Assembly (NCBI GenBank): GCA_028571325.1
Contig: CP116767.1
Location: forward strand, 215,150 to 279,149
DNA from: Wolbachia endosymbiont of Ctenocephalides felis wCfeF
GTDB taxonomy: Bacteria; Pseudomonadota; Alphaproteobacteria; Rickettsiales; Anaplasmataceae
Direction of reading: 5' to 3'
Length of the DNA: 64,000 bases
The notes beneath the pieces are model-generated. The model ran no database searches. It was not told where the DNA came from and worked only from the letters and a program-made list of their open reading frames with translations. This document shows positions 54,261 to 63,787 of this stretch, piece by piece. The translations under genes were made by a program, and so were the position numbers. Position 1 is the stretch's first letter. Every line of letters starts with the position of its first letter.

Positions 54261-55523
54261 ATGAATAATATCCAAAAAGCAATACTATCGAGCATAATCT
54301 GTAACATGATTATATGGTATGAGTTAACTCTATTTGGGGTTTTGACGCATGTAATAAGTGACGTTTTTTTTTCATCAGAAAGTGATTACATAAAAAAAAT
54401 CAAGTTCCTTGGCAGTTTTGCAATTGGATTTGGATTTAGACCACTTGGTGCATTTATTTTCGGCTACATTGGAGATAAGTACGGCAGAAGAAAAATTTTG
54501 CTGACTTCCGTAATATTAGCTTCGATATCATCTACTGCAATTGCGGTGATACCAGGTTCTAAAGAGATAGGAATATTTTCTCCCATATTGCTTCTGCTGT
54601 GTAGAATAACGCAAGGAATGGCAGCAGGTGGAGAAACGAGTATCAATTCAGCCTTTTTAATAGAACATTCAAGCAATAAAAAAGATCTAGGGTTTTTAGG
54701 TAGCATGAAAGCTTTCAGCGGCGCGCTCGGTTCTATCACATGCTTTGTAATGATAGCTATTTGCAAAAAGCTTACAGGTGAAAATTATGAAATTTGGGGC
54801 TGGAGGCTGCTCTTCTATTTCTGCTCTGTTATGGGCGTAATAGGCTTTCTAACAAGATACATGATGGAAGAAAGCTTAGCATACAAAGCTCATGATCAAA
54901 ATAAAAGCTTATCTAATTCTCCATTTTTGGAATTAATCAGAGACTATAAAAGGATATTTGTAATAGCAATTGGGCTTGGTATCGCCCAAAATGCAATTGT
55001 TTATTCAGCAATCATGTTTTACAACATATCTGTAAAAGAACTTATTCTCTCAGGCATCGATATTAAAAATGTAGTAAGGATTATAAGTGAGATCACATTC
55101 GGAACGTCCGCGGTACTGTTTGCAACGCTATCTGATAAAGTTGGAAGAAGAAATGTGATGATTCCTATATTGATAGCTTTAGCTTGCATCAGCTTACCGG
55201 GGCTCTTACTGTTATCTTATAATAGCCACTATATTATAACGCCCACTTATTTGCTAATAACCATACCAGTAAGTGCGTCTTTTGGAGTATATAATTCTCT
55301 TGTTTGTGAGTTGTTTCCAACAAAAGTTAGATGTACTGGTTTTAGCCTAGCACATAATATCTCTGCAGGAATTTTTGGTGGTCTCTCTCCCTCTATATGC
55401 ATATGGCTGATAGAAAAAACCGAAACAAAACTTGCAGCAGGCATTTATCTTACTACCTGCGCATTAATTAGCCTGATATCTGTGCTTCAAATCAAAGCCA
55501 AAGATAAAAAAGTTGATTGGTGA
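54261..55523 (+). CDS. MFS transporter of the metabolite:H+ symporter (ProP-like) type
   Basis: 420 aa with 12 predicted helices. The MHS-family motifs are GYIGDKYGRRKILL after helix 2 and CRITQGMAAGGE in helix 4, then WGWRLLFYFC. Relatives transport proline, betaine, citrate or alpha-ketoglutarate; the substrate cannot be chosen here. Probably co-transcribed with aspS. It converges on infC. Confidence 0.88.
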   Translation: MNNIQKAILSSIICNMIIWYELTLFGVLTHVISDVFFSSESDYIKKIKFLGSFAIGFGFRPLGAFIFGYIGDKYGRRKILLTSVILASISSTAIAVIPGSKEIGIFSPILLLLCRITQGMAAGGETSINSAFLIEHSSNKKDLGFLGSMKAFSGALGSITCFVMIAICKKLTGENYEIWGWRLLFYFCSVMGVIGFLTRYMMEESLAYKAHDQNKSLSNSPFLELIRDYKRIFVIAIGLGIAQNAIVYSAIMFYNISVKELILSGIDIKNVVRIISEITFGTSAVLFATLSDKVGRRNVMIPILIALACISLPGLLLLSYNSHYIITPTYLLITIPVSASFGVYNSLVCELFPTKVRCTGFSLAHNISAGIFGGLSPSICIWLIEKTETKLAAGIYLTTCALISLISVLQIKAKDKKVDW

Positions 55524-55628
55524 AATTTTTCCTTTAATAGTAATTTCTCATATTTTAATCACACTTTAGAACTGTAAATGTAGTTTATTTAATTCAAGCA
55601 AAAACCAGTTTACCGTGAACAAATTTTG

Positions 55629-56138
55629 CTACCTAGCAACCAGAGTTAAAAAATATTGATTTCCTTCTCGTTTAGGTGCTAATTCTACCTTTGCAATATC
55701 TTCGGTATCTCTAATTAACCGTTCTAGTTTTTCCAGTCCAACCTCAGTGTTTGTGAGTTCTCTACCTCTAAATTTCATTGTGACTTTGATTTTGTGTCCA
55801 TGTGTAAGAAAATCCCTTACGTGACGCAATTTTGTTTCATAGTCGTGATCGCCAATATTGGGACCTATCTTAATTTCTTTTATTGTTAACGTTTTTTGTT
55901 TCTTCTTTGCTTCACTTGCTTTCTTTTTTGCATCGTACTTTTGCTTGCTGTAATCCAGAATTTTGCATACTGGAGGAATTGAGTCAGGCGCAATTTCCAC
56001 CAAATCTAAGCCGATATTCTGAGCAGATTCCAAAGCCTGCTTTATTGCCACAACCCCAACCATTTTACCATTTTGGTCAACTAAGCGTATCTCCTTAGCT
56101 GTAATGGATTCATTAATTCTATGTTTTTTGGTTTGCAA
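55629..56138 (-). CDS. infC: Translation initiation factor IF-3
   Basis: 169 aa. Binds the 30S subunit and rejects non-AUG initiation. The N domain (HRINESITAKEIRLVDQNGKMVGV) and C domain (IKIGPNIGDHDYETKLRHVRDFLTHGHKIKVTMKFRGRE) are complete. No ATG is available: the frame opens after the thrS stop, and the first start is TTG at 56138, seven bases after a strong GGGAG (56146-56150). Rare starts are a known self-regulation device for infC. The thrS stop lies inside the spacer, so translation is coupled. Confidence 0.95.
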   Translation of the reverse strand: MQTKKHRINESITAKEIRLVDQNGKMVGVVAIKQALESAQNIGLDLVEIAPDSIPPVCKILDYSKQKYDAKKKASEAKKKQKTLTIKEIKIGPNIGDHDYETKLRHVRDFLTHGHKIKVTMKFRGRELTNTEVGLEKLERLIRDTEDIAKVELAPKREGNQYFLTLVAR

Positions 56139-56141
56139 ATT

Positions 56142-58052
56142 TTAACTCCCTTGACTAAGGTTAATACTTTTTAATAGCAATTCAGCAGCTTTTTCGTAGG
56201 AAGAAGACTCCTGTTTTTCTGACCCTAAATTTCTCACTGACACAGTTTTACTCGCAACTTCATTTTTGCCTATAATCCATAATATAGGAATCTTGTTTGA
56301 ACTATGCAAGCGTATCTTATAACTAATTTTCTCATTGGTTAAATCGGTTTTAACTCTAACACCTTGTTTTTTTAAAGTGTTGTAGATTTCTATAGCATAA
56401 TCGTCAGCTTCGCTTGTAACGGTTAGAATGGCAAGTTGCGTTGGAGCGAGCCACAGTGGAAATTTTCCTGCATAATGCTCTATTAAAATTCCAATAAAAC
56501 GTTCAAAAGTTCCAAGAATTGCCCTGTGTAGCATAACAGGGTGGTGCTTTTGCCCGTCTGCTCCTATATAGAAAGCCTCCAGACGCTTTGGTAAAATGAA
56601 GTCGACTTGCAACGTTCCACATTGCCAATTTCTACCTATTGCATCTTTCAAAACGAACTCTAACTTTGGGCCATAAAATGCACCTTCACCAGGGTTGAGT
56701 TCATAGCTTAAACCTGCTTCTCTGACAGCTTCAAGCAGCGCTTTTTCAGCTCTATCCCACACTTTATCATCTCCTGCTCTAACATTTGGACGGTCTGAAA
56801 ATTTCACGGAGATTTCATTGAACCCAAGCTCTGAATATACTTCCTTTAAAAGGTCGCAAAATTTTACAGTCTCAGAATTAATCTGCTCTTCCATGCAAAA
56901 AATGTGCGCATCATCCTGCGTAAAACCACGCACTCTCATCAGTCCATGTAATGAACCTGAACTTTCGTTTCTATGGCATGTGCCAAATTCTGCCATACGT
57001 ATCGGTAAGTTGCGGTAGCTTCTGGTGTGAGAGTTAAAAATCTGCACATGACAAGGGCAATTCATGGGTTTTATTGCTAGCTTTTTACTTTCAGATTCAT
57101 CAACGATAAACATGTTTTCACGAAACTTATCCCAGTGCCCTGATTTTTCCCACAACTCCTTGCTTACTAAAATAGGAGTTTTTACCTCAGTATAGCCATT
57201 GTTTATTAATTTTTTCCTTATATAAGACTCAAGAACGTTATATAAAGTATATCCCTGTTCATGCCAAAAAACCTGTCCAATAGCCTCCTCTTGGATGTGA
57301 AACAAGTCCATATCCTTAGCAATCTTGCGGTGGTCGCGTTTTTCCGCCTCCTCCAAACGCTTAAGATAAGCGTTTAATTCATCCTTATTTCGCCACGCGG
57401 TGCCATATATTCGCTGTAGCATTGGACCCTTAACATCACCACGCCAGTATGCTCCTGCAACTTTCATAAGTTTAAACGCTTTGACTCTACCTGTTGATGG
57501 CGAGTGCGGACCACGGCACAAGTCAACAAAATCGCCTTGTCTATAAACAGTTAGATTTTCACTCTCCGGTATGGAGGAGATAATATCAACCTTATATTTT
57601 TCACCTATACTGCTAAAAAAATCTATTGCTTGCTTACGCGTCCAAACTTCTCGAACAAATCTGTGATTGCTTTTTATGATCTCTTTCATTTTCTTTTCTA
57701 TTGCAACAAGATCATCCGTGGTAAAGGTACGATCTGTAGCAAAATCATAGTAGAAGCCGTCCTGAATTGTTGGACCGATGGTAATCTGAGTGTTAGGAAA
57801 GAGCTCTTTCACTGCCTGAGCCATTATATGAGCAGCATCATGCCTTATTATATCCAAACCCATTTCGTCACTAAGTTGTATCACCTCTATTTCTGTGTCA
57901 GATTCAATCTCACGTGAGAGATCATATAACTCACCATTTACCTTTAGGGCAACGGCTTCTTTTAAAACGTCTGGTTGTAGTATGTCAAAACCAGTAACTC
58001 TGCCGCTGTATTCTTCTACTTTCTGTTCAGCTGAAAAAGTAATTCTAATCAT
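56142..58052 (-). CDS. thrS: Threonyl-tRNA synthetase
   Basis: 636 aa from the ATG at 58052, which follows AATAGGTATATTT; a start 19 codons upstream (58109) would add a non-homologous stretch. The N-terminal TGS domain ([10 protein letters not shown]), the editing domain with [11 protein letters not shown] and [10 protein letters not shown], the class II core ([39 protein letters not shown]) and the anticodon domain are all there. The thrS-infC order matches E. coli, but rpmI-rplT have moved away. Confidence 0.96.
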   Translation of the reverse strand: MIRITFSAEQKVEEYSGRVTGFDILQPDVLKEAVALKVNGELYDLSREIESDTEIEVIQLSDEMGLDIIRHDAAHIMAQAVKELFPNTQITIGPTIQDGFYYDFATDRTFTTDDLVAIEKKMKEIIKSNHRFVREVWTRKQAIDFFSSIGEKYKVDIISSIPESENLTVYRQGDFVDLCRGPHSPSTGRVKAFKLMKVAGAYWRGDVKGPMLQRIYGTAWRNKDELNAYLKRLEEAEKRDHRKIAKDMDLFHIQEEAIGQVFWHEQGYTLYNVLESYIRKKLINNGYTEVKTPILVSKELWEKSGHWDKFRENMFIVDESESKKLAIKPMNCPCHVQIFNSHTRSYRNLPIRMAEFGTCHRNESSGSLHGLMRVRGFTQDDAHIFCMEEQINSETVKFCDLLKEVYSELGFNEISVKFSDRPNVRAGDDKVWDRAEKALLEAVREAGLSYELNPGEGAFYGPKLEFVLKDAIGRNWQCGTLQVDFILPKRLEAFYIGADGQKHHPVMLHRAILGTFERFIGILIEHYAGKFPLWLAPTQLAILTVTSEADDYAIEIYNTLKKQGVRVKTDLTNEKISYKIRLHSSNKIPILWIIGKNEVASKTVSVRNLGSEKQESSSYEKAAELLLKSINLSQGS

Positions 58053-58271
58053 AAATATACCTATTGGTAGGACATTGGAACAACAGAGGCTCTGCACATA
58101 AGCTAACAATAATTTTTATATAAATCAAAATACCCCTAAGCTGCATTATACTTGTTAGGCAGAAGTGAACGGCAACATGTCTAATACAAAATCTAAGTTT
58201 CACTCTGCTCTTGCTTATCCTTTCCATCGGCATTACTACCTTGAGTAAAATTTATGCTCCTCCTATATCTT

Positions 58272-58370
58272 TTAATAACAAAATTCTGTTTTATCAACCA
58301 ACATTTTATGCATAATTGCAGCTAATTTCTGGGCTACTGCAACAACTGCCTTCTTTACAACTAGGAATAG
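58272..58370 (-). pseudogene. Remnant of an IS110-family transposase (C-terminus only)
   Basis: A 32-codon stretch ending in a stop reads VVKKAVVAVAQKLAAIMHKM, the typical last helix of IS110/IS116 transposases, and is interrupted upstream by TGA. It differs from the intact IS110 in this window. The rest of the 58053-58491 gap is AT-rich with no gene seen; a stretch near 58190-58260 may be the same element's 3' end. Confidence 0.55.
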
Positions 58371-58491
58371 TCAGTTTGAGGAGCAGAAGTAAGTTTTGAC
58401 GCAAAATCGGAAAGAGGTTATGCAAGAGATTTATTGCTATGATCCTCATTGTCATATAGATTATACTAATAGATTAAACTAAAGGAAGGTT

Positions 58492-59001
58492 ATGAATAAA
58501 GAGATAATAATAAAGCATTTGAATAAATTATTAACTGGTGAGTTGACTTCTATACGCCAGTATTTTTTGCATTCTACAATTCTCAAAGATAGTGGGATCA
58601 ATAAACTTGCAGAAAAAATGAAAGACGAGCTTGACGAGGAACTTGAACATGCAAATAAGCTAGCAGAAAGAGTTTTATTGCTTAAAGGTGTACCAAACTT
58701 TCAAGATACAAATGAGATTTCAAAGTATGACGGGAAGTTCACAAAAGATACAATACGAAAAATCTTGGAAGATGATTTAAAATTAGAAGAAGAAGGTTTA
58801 AAAGACTATAGGGAAGCAATTTCTGTTGCTGAAAAAGAGAGAGATTTTGTTAGTGTAACCTTATTGGAGGAATTATTGAAAAATGAGGAAGAGCACTACC
58901 ATTGGATCGAAGAGCAAATTGATCTTATTGAACTTATAGGTGTTGAAAATTACCTAAAAAACACAAATGTAAGGTGTCAAAAAAAACAATATTTATTTTA
59001 A
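58492..59001 (+). CDS. bfr: Bacterioferritin-type iron storage protein, heme ligand replaced
   Basis: 169 aa, four-helix ferritin fold. Ferroxidase residues are conserved: Glu17 (TGELTSI), Glu50 and His53 (DEELEHANK), Glu99 and the Glu-x-x-His pair at about 132-135 (NEEEHYHW). The Met that coordinates the heme in E. coli Bfr (Met52) aligns with Leu51. Strong ribosome site, AAAGGAAGGTT before ATG. The 3' end overlaps the SURF1 gene by 28 bp. Confidence 0.9.
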   Translation: MNKEIIIKHLNKLLTGELTSIRQYFLHSTILKDSGINKLAEKMKDELDEELEHANKLAERVLLLKGVPNFQDTNEISKYDGKFTKDTIRKILEDDLKLEEEGLKDYREAISVAEKERDFVSVTLLEELLKNEEEHYHWIEEQIDLIELIGVENYLKNTNVRCQKKQYLF

Positions 59002-59624
59002 TTATACCTTGCTTACTTCTTTTTTTATTAGGGTTGTGGCAATTATTTAGATTAAACTGGAAGAACAATATCATCAAAAATATGAATCTTCCAGTTGTCT
59101 ATCTGTTGCCCGATGATGATCTTGCAAAATTTAACTACAGACACGTCAAGATTGATGGGATCTTAAGTGACATAGAGCTGTACGTTTTTGCAGGGCAACA
59201 CGGCTATCATGTGCTGTCTCCTGTGCTGCTCACTACTGGACATTACATGCTAGTGAACAAAGGAATAGTCAGAGAAAAAAAGGGGAAAAAAGCAAAAATT
59301 GAGAAAATAGCTGCGAGTGGAGTTTTATATTGCGATAGCAGTAAAAGCAAAAGTTGGTTAATCAAAAATGATACTGCTTTGAACACGTGGTTTACTCTAA
59401 GTACAGAAGAAATTTCCAATGAACTTGGTATCAAGCTAGAGCAGTGTATGTTGTGGCAGAAAGGTTTCAGCAATAAATTAACTATACAGCCGATGAAACA
59501 CTTGGAATATGCGATAACTTGGTTTGCACTTTCCTTGATTTGGTGTGCAGTTTATTATAAACAAAAAAATGCCACTCAAGTGTCTGACATCAACAGTTAC
59601 GAGTTGGGACACAAAGAGAACTGA
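58974..59624 (+). CDS. SURF1 family cytochrome oxidase assembly protein
   Basis: 216 aa. SURF1 helps insert heme a and assemble cytochrome c oxidase in the inner membrane. Two transmembrane helices lie at the ends (about 4-22, and near the C-terminus AITWFALSLIWCAVYY), flanking a periplasmic domain with GLWQLFRLNWK, YRHVKIDGIL, GQHGYHVLSPV, VNKGIV and HLEYAITWF. Starts at GTG (58974) inside the end of bfr; no in-frame ATG is close. Confidence 0.88.
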   Translation: MSKKTIFILIIPCLLLFLLGLWQLFRLNWKNNIIKNMNLPVVYLLPDDDLAKFNYRHVKIDGILSDIELYVFAGQHGYHVLSPVLLTTGHYMLVNKGIVREKKGKKAKIEKIAASGVLYCDSSKSKSWLIKNDTALNTWFTLSTEEISNELGIKLEQCMLWQKGFSNKLTIQPMKHLEYAITWFALSLIWCAVYYKQKNATQVSDINSYELGHKEN

Positions 59625-59632
59625 AGAAATAA

Positions 59633-61351
59633 TCATTCATCTATATCGCTGCTAATATCCTTTATCATACTATAATTACCTTTCCTAAATCTACTTTTTA
59701 AGGACTCAACTCCGCTTTCGCTAATACCACTTAGGCTCAGTGCTGCTCCACCAAGCTGCAACCCAATCTCAGATGTCTCCGGAATAATTTTACTAGCCCC
59801 TAGATCTTTGTAGGCTTCTACATTACTCAGATCTGGTAGGCGTATTATAATATTTACATGTGGAAAATTTGTTGCAACTAGAGAAACAATCTTCTTTACA
59901 GTAACTTCGTTCTTTATTGAAATTACGAGAGCTTGGGCTCTTTCTATTCCTACTGATTTTAAAATTTCATATCTCGTAGCATCTCCAAGATATATAGGAA
60001 AGCTGTCACTTTTCCCTTCTTTGACTATCTTTGATTGAATGTCTACAACAACGTAACTTAGATGCTCTGCGGTAAGCATTTTTGTTACCATATATCCTAC
60101 CCTGCCGAATCCAGCAACTACTACATGGTTATAGAGATCTTGTGTGTCTGTCTCAATTGCTTCATCGTCCAATATTACTTTCTCAGTGCTAAATGAATTT
60201 GCTATCCACTCTCCAAGTCCCGATAGAAGAGGAGTGAAAGCCATAGTTACCGTAGTTACCATCATAAGCACTTGAGCGATTTCACTTGGTAGTACATCTA
60301 ACTCATCTGCTAAGCGAAACAGGATAAATGCAAATTCACCACCCTGTGCAAGCAACAATCCAGCTTGTATGGCAGGTGCACTCTTAAATCCAAAAAATCT
60401 ACACAATACGTATATGATAGATGTTTTTAAAACAATAAGGATGATCGACAATAAAGTAATTAGCGGCAATTTGTTGAGTAAAAGGTCAATATCGATAGAC
60501 ATACCGACAGTCATGAAAAACAAGCCGAGAAATAAATCTTTAAATGGCAACACTGCGTGTTCCACCGAGTGCCTATGTTCTGTTTCTGCAACTAATAACC
60601 CAGCAACGAATGCGCCCAGTGCCATTGATAAACGAAATTGCTCGGTAATAAATGCTGCTCCTAGTATTATTAAGAGTGTTGTTGATACAAAGACCTCGTT
60701 ACTTTCCATTTTAGCAATAACCGAAAATAAGGGTCTGAGTAATAACCTACCAGTTATAAATATCAACACTAATGCGATAGCCGCTTGTACTAATGAACCT
60801 GCCAGTGAGCTTATCAGACTATTTGTAGAATTATCAGTAAGTAAGGGTACTAATACTATTAGTGGTACCACTGCAAAATCTTGCATTAGTAGCACTGCTA
60901 TTGACAACCTACCAACTTGACTTGCTTGGGAGCCTTTTTCCTGCAGAACCTGTAACACTATTGCCGTTGAGGACAATGCAAGCCCACCGCCGATAACTGC
61001 TGCCATGTTAGTGTTCACTCCAAAAGCAAGAGCAATGCACCATATCGCTACCATGGTAACTATAACTTGAAGGGAACCAAATCCAAATACATGAATACGC
61101 ATGGCAATAAGGCGTTCAAAGGTCAACTCAAGACCTATAATGAATAATAGAAAAACTACGCCGAATTCTGCAAAATTATCCATTGCATCAGCTGAATGTA
61201 TCAGATTAAATCCATGAGAACCAATCAACGCGCCTGCAACGAAGTAACCGAGCACTGGGCTGATATTCATTTTCCAAAACGCTATGACTATAAACACAGC
61301 AGCGGAAAGTAGAATTATAATATCAAACAAATACTGAGAGCTGCTGTGCAT
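59633..61351 (-). CDS. KefB-type monovalent cation:proton antiporter
   Basis: 572 aa of the CPA2 family. About 12-13 transmembrane helices (1-385, e.g. GVVFLLFIIGLEL, GGGLALSSTAIVLQVL, LLLAQGGEFAFI) are followed by a cytoplasmic TrkA-N/RCK domain with a dinucleotide-binding fold (VVVAGFGRVGYMV, about 405-520). Likely exchanges K+ or Na+ for H+. Overall it resembles KefB/KefC, but glutathione gating cannot be inferred. It begins 5 bp after the thioredoxin-fold gene upstream of it. Confidence 0.9.
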   Translation of the reverse strand: MHSSSQYLFDIIILLSAAVFIVIAFWKMNISPVLGYFVAGALIGSHGFNLIHSADAMDNFAEFGVVFLLFIIGLELTFERLIAMRIHVFGFGSLQVIVTMVAIWCIALAFGVNTNMAAVIGGGLALSSTAIVLQVLQEKGSQASQVGRLSIAVLLMQDFAVVPLIVLVPLLTDNSTNSLISSLAGSLVQAAIALVLIFITGRLLLRPLFSVIAKMESNEVFVSTTLLIILGAAFITEQFRLSMALGAFVAGLLVAETEHRHSVEHAVLPFKDLFLGLFFMTVGMSIDIDLLLNKLPLITLLSIILIVLKTSIIYVLCRFFGFKSAPAIQAGLLLAQGGEFAFILFRLADELDVLPSEIAQVLMMVTTVTMAFTPLLSGLGEWIANSFSTEKVILDDEAIETDTQDLYNHVVVAGFGRVGYMVTKMLTAEHLSYVVVDIQSKIVKEGKSDSFPIYLGDATRYEILKSVGIERAQALVISIKNEVTVKKIVSLVATNFPHVNIIIRLPDLSNVEAYKDLGASKIIPETSEIGLQLGGAALSLSGISESGVESLKSRFRKGNYSMIKDISSDIDE

Positions 61352-61356
61352 GATAT

Positions 61357-61929
61357 TTAACCTATAGGATCAGACCATTTAATTGAGCAACCAATACTTG
61401 ACTTTTGGTCAGCCGGAGGATTACCAGTTTCTGCAACAAATTTCATAGCTTGAAATAAATCACTACTTCCTGTTTTATAGTTTTGAACCTTTTCTTTTTT
61501 TGCATCGTTAAAACGTCCACGATAACGGAGTTTTAAATTAGCATTAAAACCAAAAAAGTCAGGAGTACAAACAGCACCATACTCTTTAGCTACTTCTTGT
61601 GTACTGTCAATCAGATATGGAAATGTAAAATTATTTTCCTTGGCAAAATTAATCATATTTTCAAAGGAGTCTTCTGGATATTCATTTACATCATTTGGCA
61701 TTATCGCAACAGTACTTACCTGATAATCTTTTTTTAACAAATCAACATCGCTCACTAGATTGCTAATAATTGATCGAACGTAAGGGCAGTGATTGCATAC
61801 AAACATTACAATAAGACCGTTTTTCCCATGACAGTCACTTAATATATAGTGTTTGCTATCCACCCCCAAAAGATTGAAATCCTTTGCAGTAAAGTCAAAA
61901 TCTACCTTAGGAGTATTCAGTGCAACCAT
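61357..61929 (-). CDS. Thioredoxin-fold AhpC/TSA-like redoxin
   Basis: 190 aa. Thioredoxin-like domain with the redox motif FVCNHCPYV (CxxC) at about residues 44-52 and the cis-Pro region VCTPDFFGF. This matches a family of cytoplasmic redoxins often annotated as thioredoxin or peroxiredoxin. No signal peptide. It lies upstream of and directly abuts the KefB-type antiporter gene, probably in one transcript; the antiporter may be redox-linked, but that is inference. Confidence 0.85.
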   Translation of the reverse strand: MVALNTPKVDFDFTAKDFNLLGVDSKHYILSDCHGKNGLIVMFVCNHCPYVRSIISNLVSDVDLLKKDYQVSTVAIMPNDVNEYPEDSFENMINFAKENNFTFPYLIDSTQEVAKEYGAVCTPDFFGFNANLKLRYRGRFNDAKKEKVQNYKTGSSDLFQAMKFVAETGNPPADQKSSIGCSIKWSDPIG

Positions 61930-62043
61930 AGCTTACAGAGAATTGTATATCACACACAACGTATAATATTATTGCTTAAATGTCAAATGGTTCTTGTGTA
62001 TACTGTTTGCATATCTTTTTTTGACATTACGGTTATAGGACTT

Positions 62044-62646
62044 ATGTTCATCACCTTCGAAGGAATAGATGGCTCCGGTAAAACAACGCAGTCTGAGTTA
62101 CTTGCGAATCATTTTAAGCAAATTCGTGGCGAAAATCATGTGATATTGACTCGAGAGCCAGGTGGTACTGATTTTGCAGAAAAGGTAAGAAGGGTATTAC
62201 TTAAGGACAATATTGATCCCATCTCTGAACTTTTGCTGCTCACCTCAATGAGATATGAACATATGGAAAAATTAATATTACCAGCTCTAGAAGAAGGAAA
62301 GATAGTGATTTGCGATCGGTTTATTGATTCAACTATTGCATACCAAGGGTATGGGCTTGGAGTTGACTTAGGGCTAATAGGGAACCTGCATAGGTTAGTA
62401 AAAATTAGACGTCCGTATATCACATTTATCCTAGATATTGATGTTCAAGTTGGGCTAAGCAGAGCAAAGGACAAAAACAAATACGAAGAGATGGACATTA
62501 ATTTTTATAATAAAGTTCGAAAAGGATTTCAAGAAATAGCGCTAAAAGAACCCGATAGGTGCAATGTTATCACTGAAATTGAAACTAAGGATGATAATCG
62601 AGTGCATAGTGAAATTATCAATAGAATTGCTAGCACTATACAATAG
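62044..62646 (+). CDS. tmk: Thymidylate kinase
   Basis: 200 aa. Phosphorylates dTMP to dTDP. P-loop EGIDGSGKTTQ, the EPGGT loop (LTREPGGTDFA) and the DRFIDSTIAYQGYG motif are intact. The start is the ATG at 62044, preceded by TATAGGACTT; the frame extends upstream but the longer N-terminus is not homologous and overlaps the divergent redoxin gene. It overlaps the convergent surface-protein gene by 11 bp. Confidence 0.95.
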   Translation: MFITFEGIDGSGKTTQSELLANHFKQIRGENHVILTREPGGTDFAEKVRRVLLKDNIDPISELLLLTSMRYEHMEKLILPALEEGKIVICDRFIDSTIAYQGYGLGVDLGLIGNLHRLVKIRRPYITFILDIDVQVGLSRAKDKNKYEEMDINFYNKVRKGFQEIALKEPDRCNVITEIETKDDNRVHSEIINRIASTIQ

Positions 62647-63394
62647 AGCTGGTTTTGCTAGCAAAATGAAAAGTAAGGCCAACTTCAATACCGCGTGTAG
62701 AAAATGATCCATTGCAACTGAAGTTACTTTCGCTAATTGGCGATGGGGTGACAACCTCAGAAATTGTCGTTGCGCCAAAATATCTATATCCTATTCTCAT
62801 ACTCACATATTTATGTATGTGGTAATCAATACCAGCTTTTAATTGATATGCAAGCCATATTGATGACTCGTCAAGTACTTTCATGTTTGTTGCACCAATC
62901 CCAGTCCCAACGTAAAGAGAAGAAGAAAAACGATCACTTCTCCAGTGATAATAAACGTTTGCTATTAAAGATTCGCTTTTGATTTTCTTTACAGGTCCTG
63001 TTTTCCATGAAGTTCTTTCGTTAAATTCAAAACCACGATTATTTGCTGTCATAACGGAATATATTCCTTCTAATTCAACTCTGTAGCTGTTTATCGAATA
63101 GCCAAATGCCATATTTGCAGCAGAAAGTGGACTATATTTTGGTTGCAGTTCATTCAGCTGATCTGATCTTTTTAGATTCTTCCTATTTACACTCTTATTA
63201 TTATCATCCTGAAAGTTGAAATGCATTGTGAAACTAGGCTTTTCAAGTTGTTGTAGCTTCAATCTAGCTATGCTACCAATACCATAATATCCACCACTAA
63301 GGTAAAATCCTCCTGTTCCATTTGCAAAAGATTGCTGTGATAACAATAAAACAAGGACTGTTATCACTAATGTTTTTTTATTAATCATTACCAT
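62636..63394 (-). CDS. WSP/Msp2-type outer membrane surface protein
   Basis: 252 aa. Signal peptide (KTLVITVLVLLLSQQSFA) then a mature N-terminus GTGGFYLSGGYYGIG, typical of the surface-antigen family of Anaplasmataceae (WSP, P44/Msp2, OMP-1). Alternating amphipathic strands (VELEGIYSVM, SSLYVGTGIGATN, VSMRIGYRYFGAT) and the last strand GIEVGLTFHFA support an eight-stranded beta barrel. Likely an exposed porin-like host-contact protein. Two close ATGs, at 63394 and 63388. Confidence 0.88.
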   Translation of the reverse strand: MVMINKKTLVITVLVLLLSQQSFANGTGGFYLSGGYYGIGSIARLKLQQLEKPSFTMHFNFQDDNNKSVNRKNLKRSDQLNELQPKYSPLSAANMAFGYSINSYRVELEGIYSVMTANNRGFEFNERTSWKTGPVKKIKSESLIANVYYHWRSDRFSSSLYVGTGIGATNMKVLDESSIWLAYQLKAGIDYHIHKYVSMRIGYRYFGATTISEVVTPSPISESNFSCNGSFSTRGIEVGLTFHFASKTSSIV

Positions 63395-63593
63395 TCCACT
63401 ATTAAAGTTATGTCAATTCTCGCTGTTAGCTAGACAAATAAGGGACTTGCAGGCTTGCCCAAAGCTGCGGCTGTAGGCAATAAAGCAAATTGTTTTTTTA
63501 TTTCTGAGAATTGCTTTAGTATAACACTAATTAGTTGAAAATTATTTAATGCAACCCTCACTGGAAGGGCATCATGAAAGTAGCACATTTCTT

Positions 63594-63711
63594 ATACCAA
63601 TTCCCATTACATAGGACAATAACGAGGGAAAGGCCCATACTGAAGCAAGTAGCATAGCGTGGTAAAGTGGCATCATTGTTTATTCGCTTTCTGTGTAACG
63701 GGAATTGGTAT
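63594..63711. mobile_element. 118-bp MITE with 17-bp terminal inverted repeats
   Basis: Ends ATACCAATTCCCATTAC and GTAACGGGAATTGGTAT pair at 16 of 17 positions. It contains no gene. The right end matches the right end of repeat copy 3 (near 42087), so it is probably an internally deleted member of that family. It lies in the 63395-63787 gap, which otherwise holds only palindromic CATCCCAG pieces. Confidence 0.7.
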
Positions 63712-63787
63712 TATCATCCAAGTAGCTTCTCCTCCCGTCATCCCAGCGCCTCCTTCCTTGTCATCCCAGTAGCCCCTTTCTTGTTAT

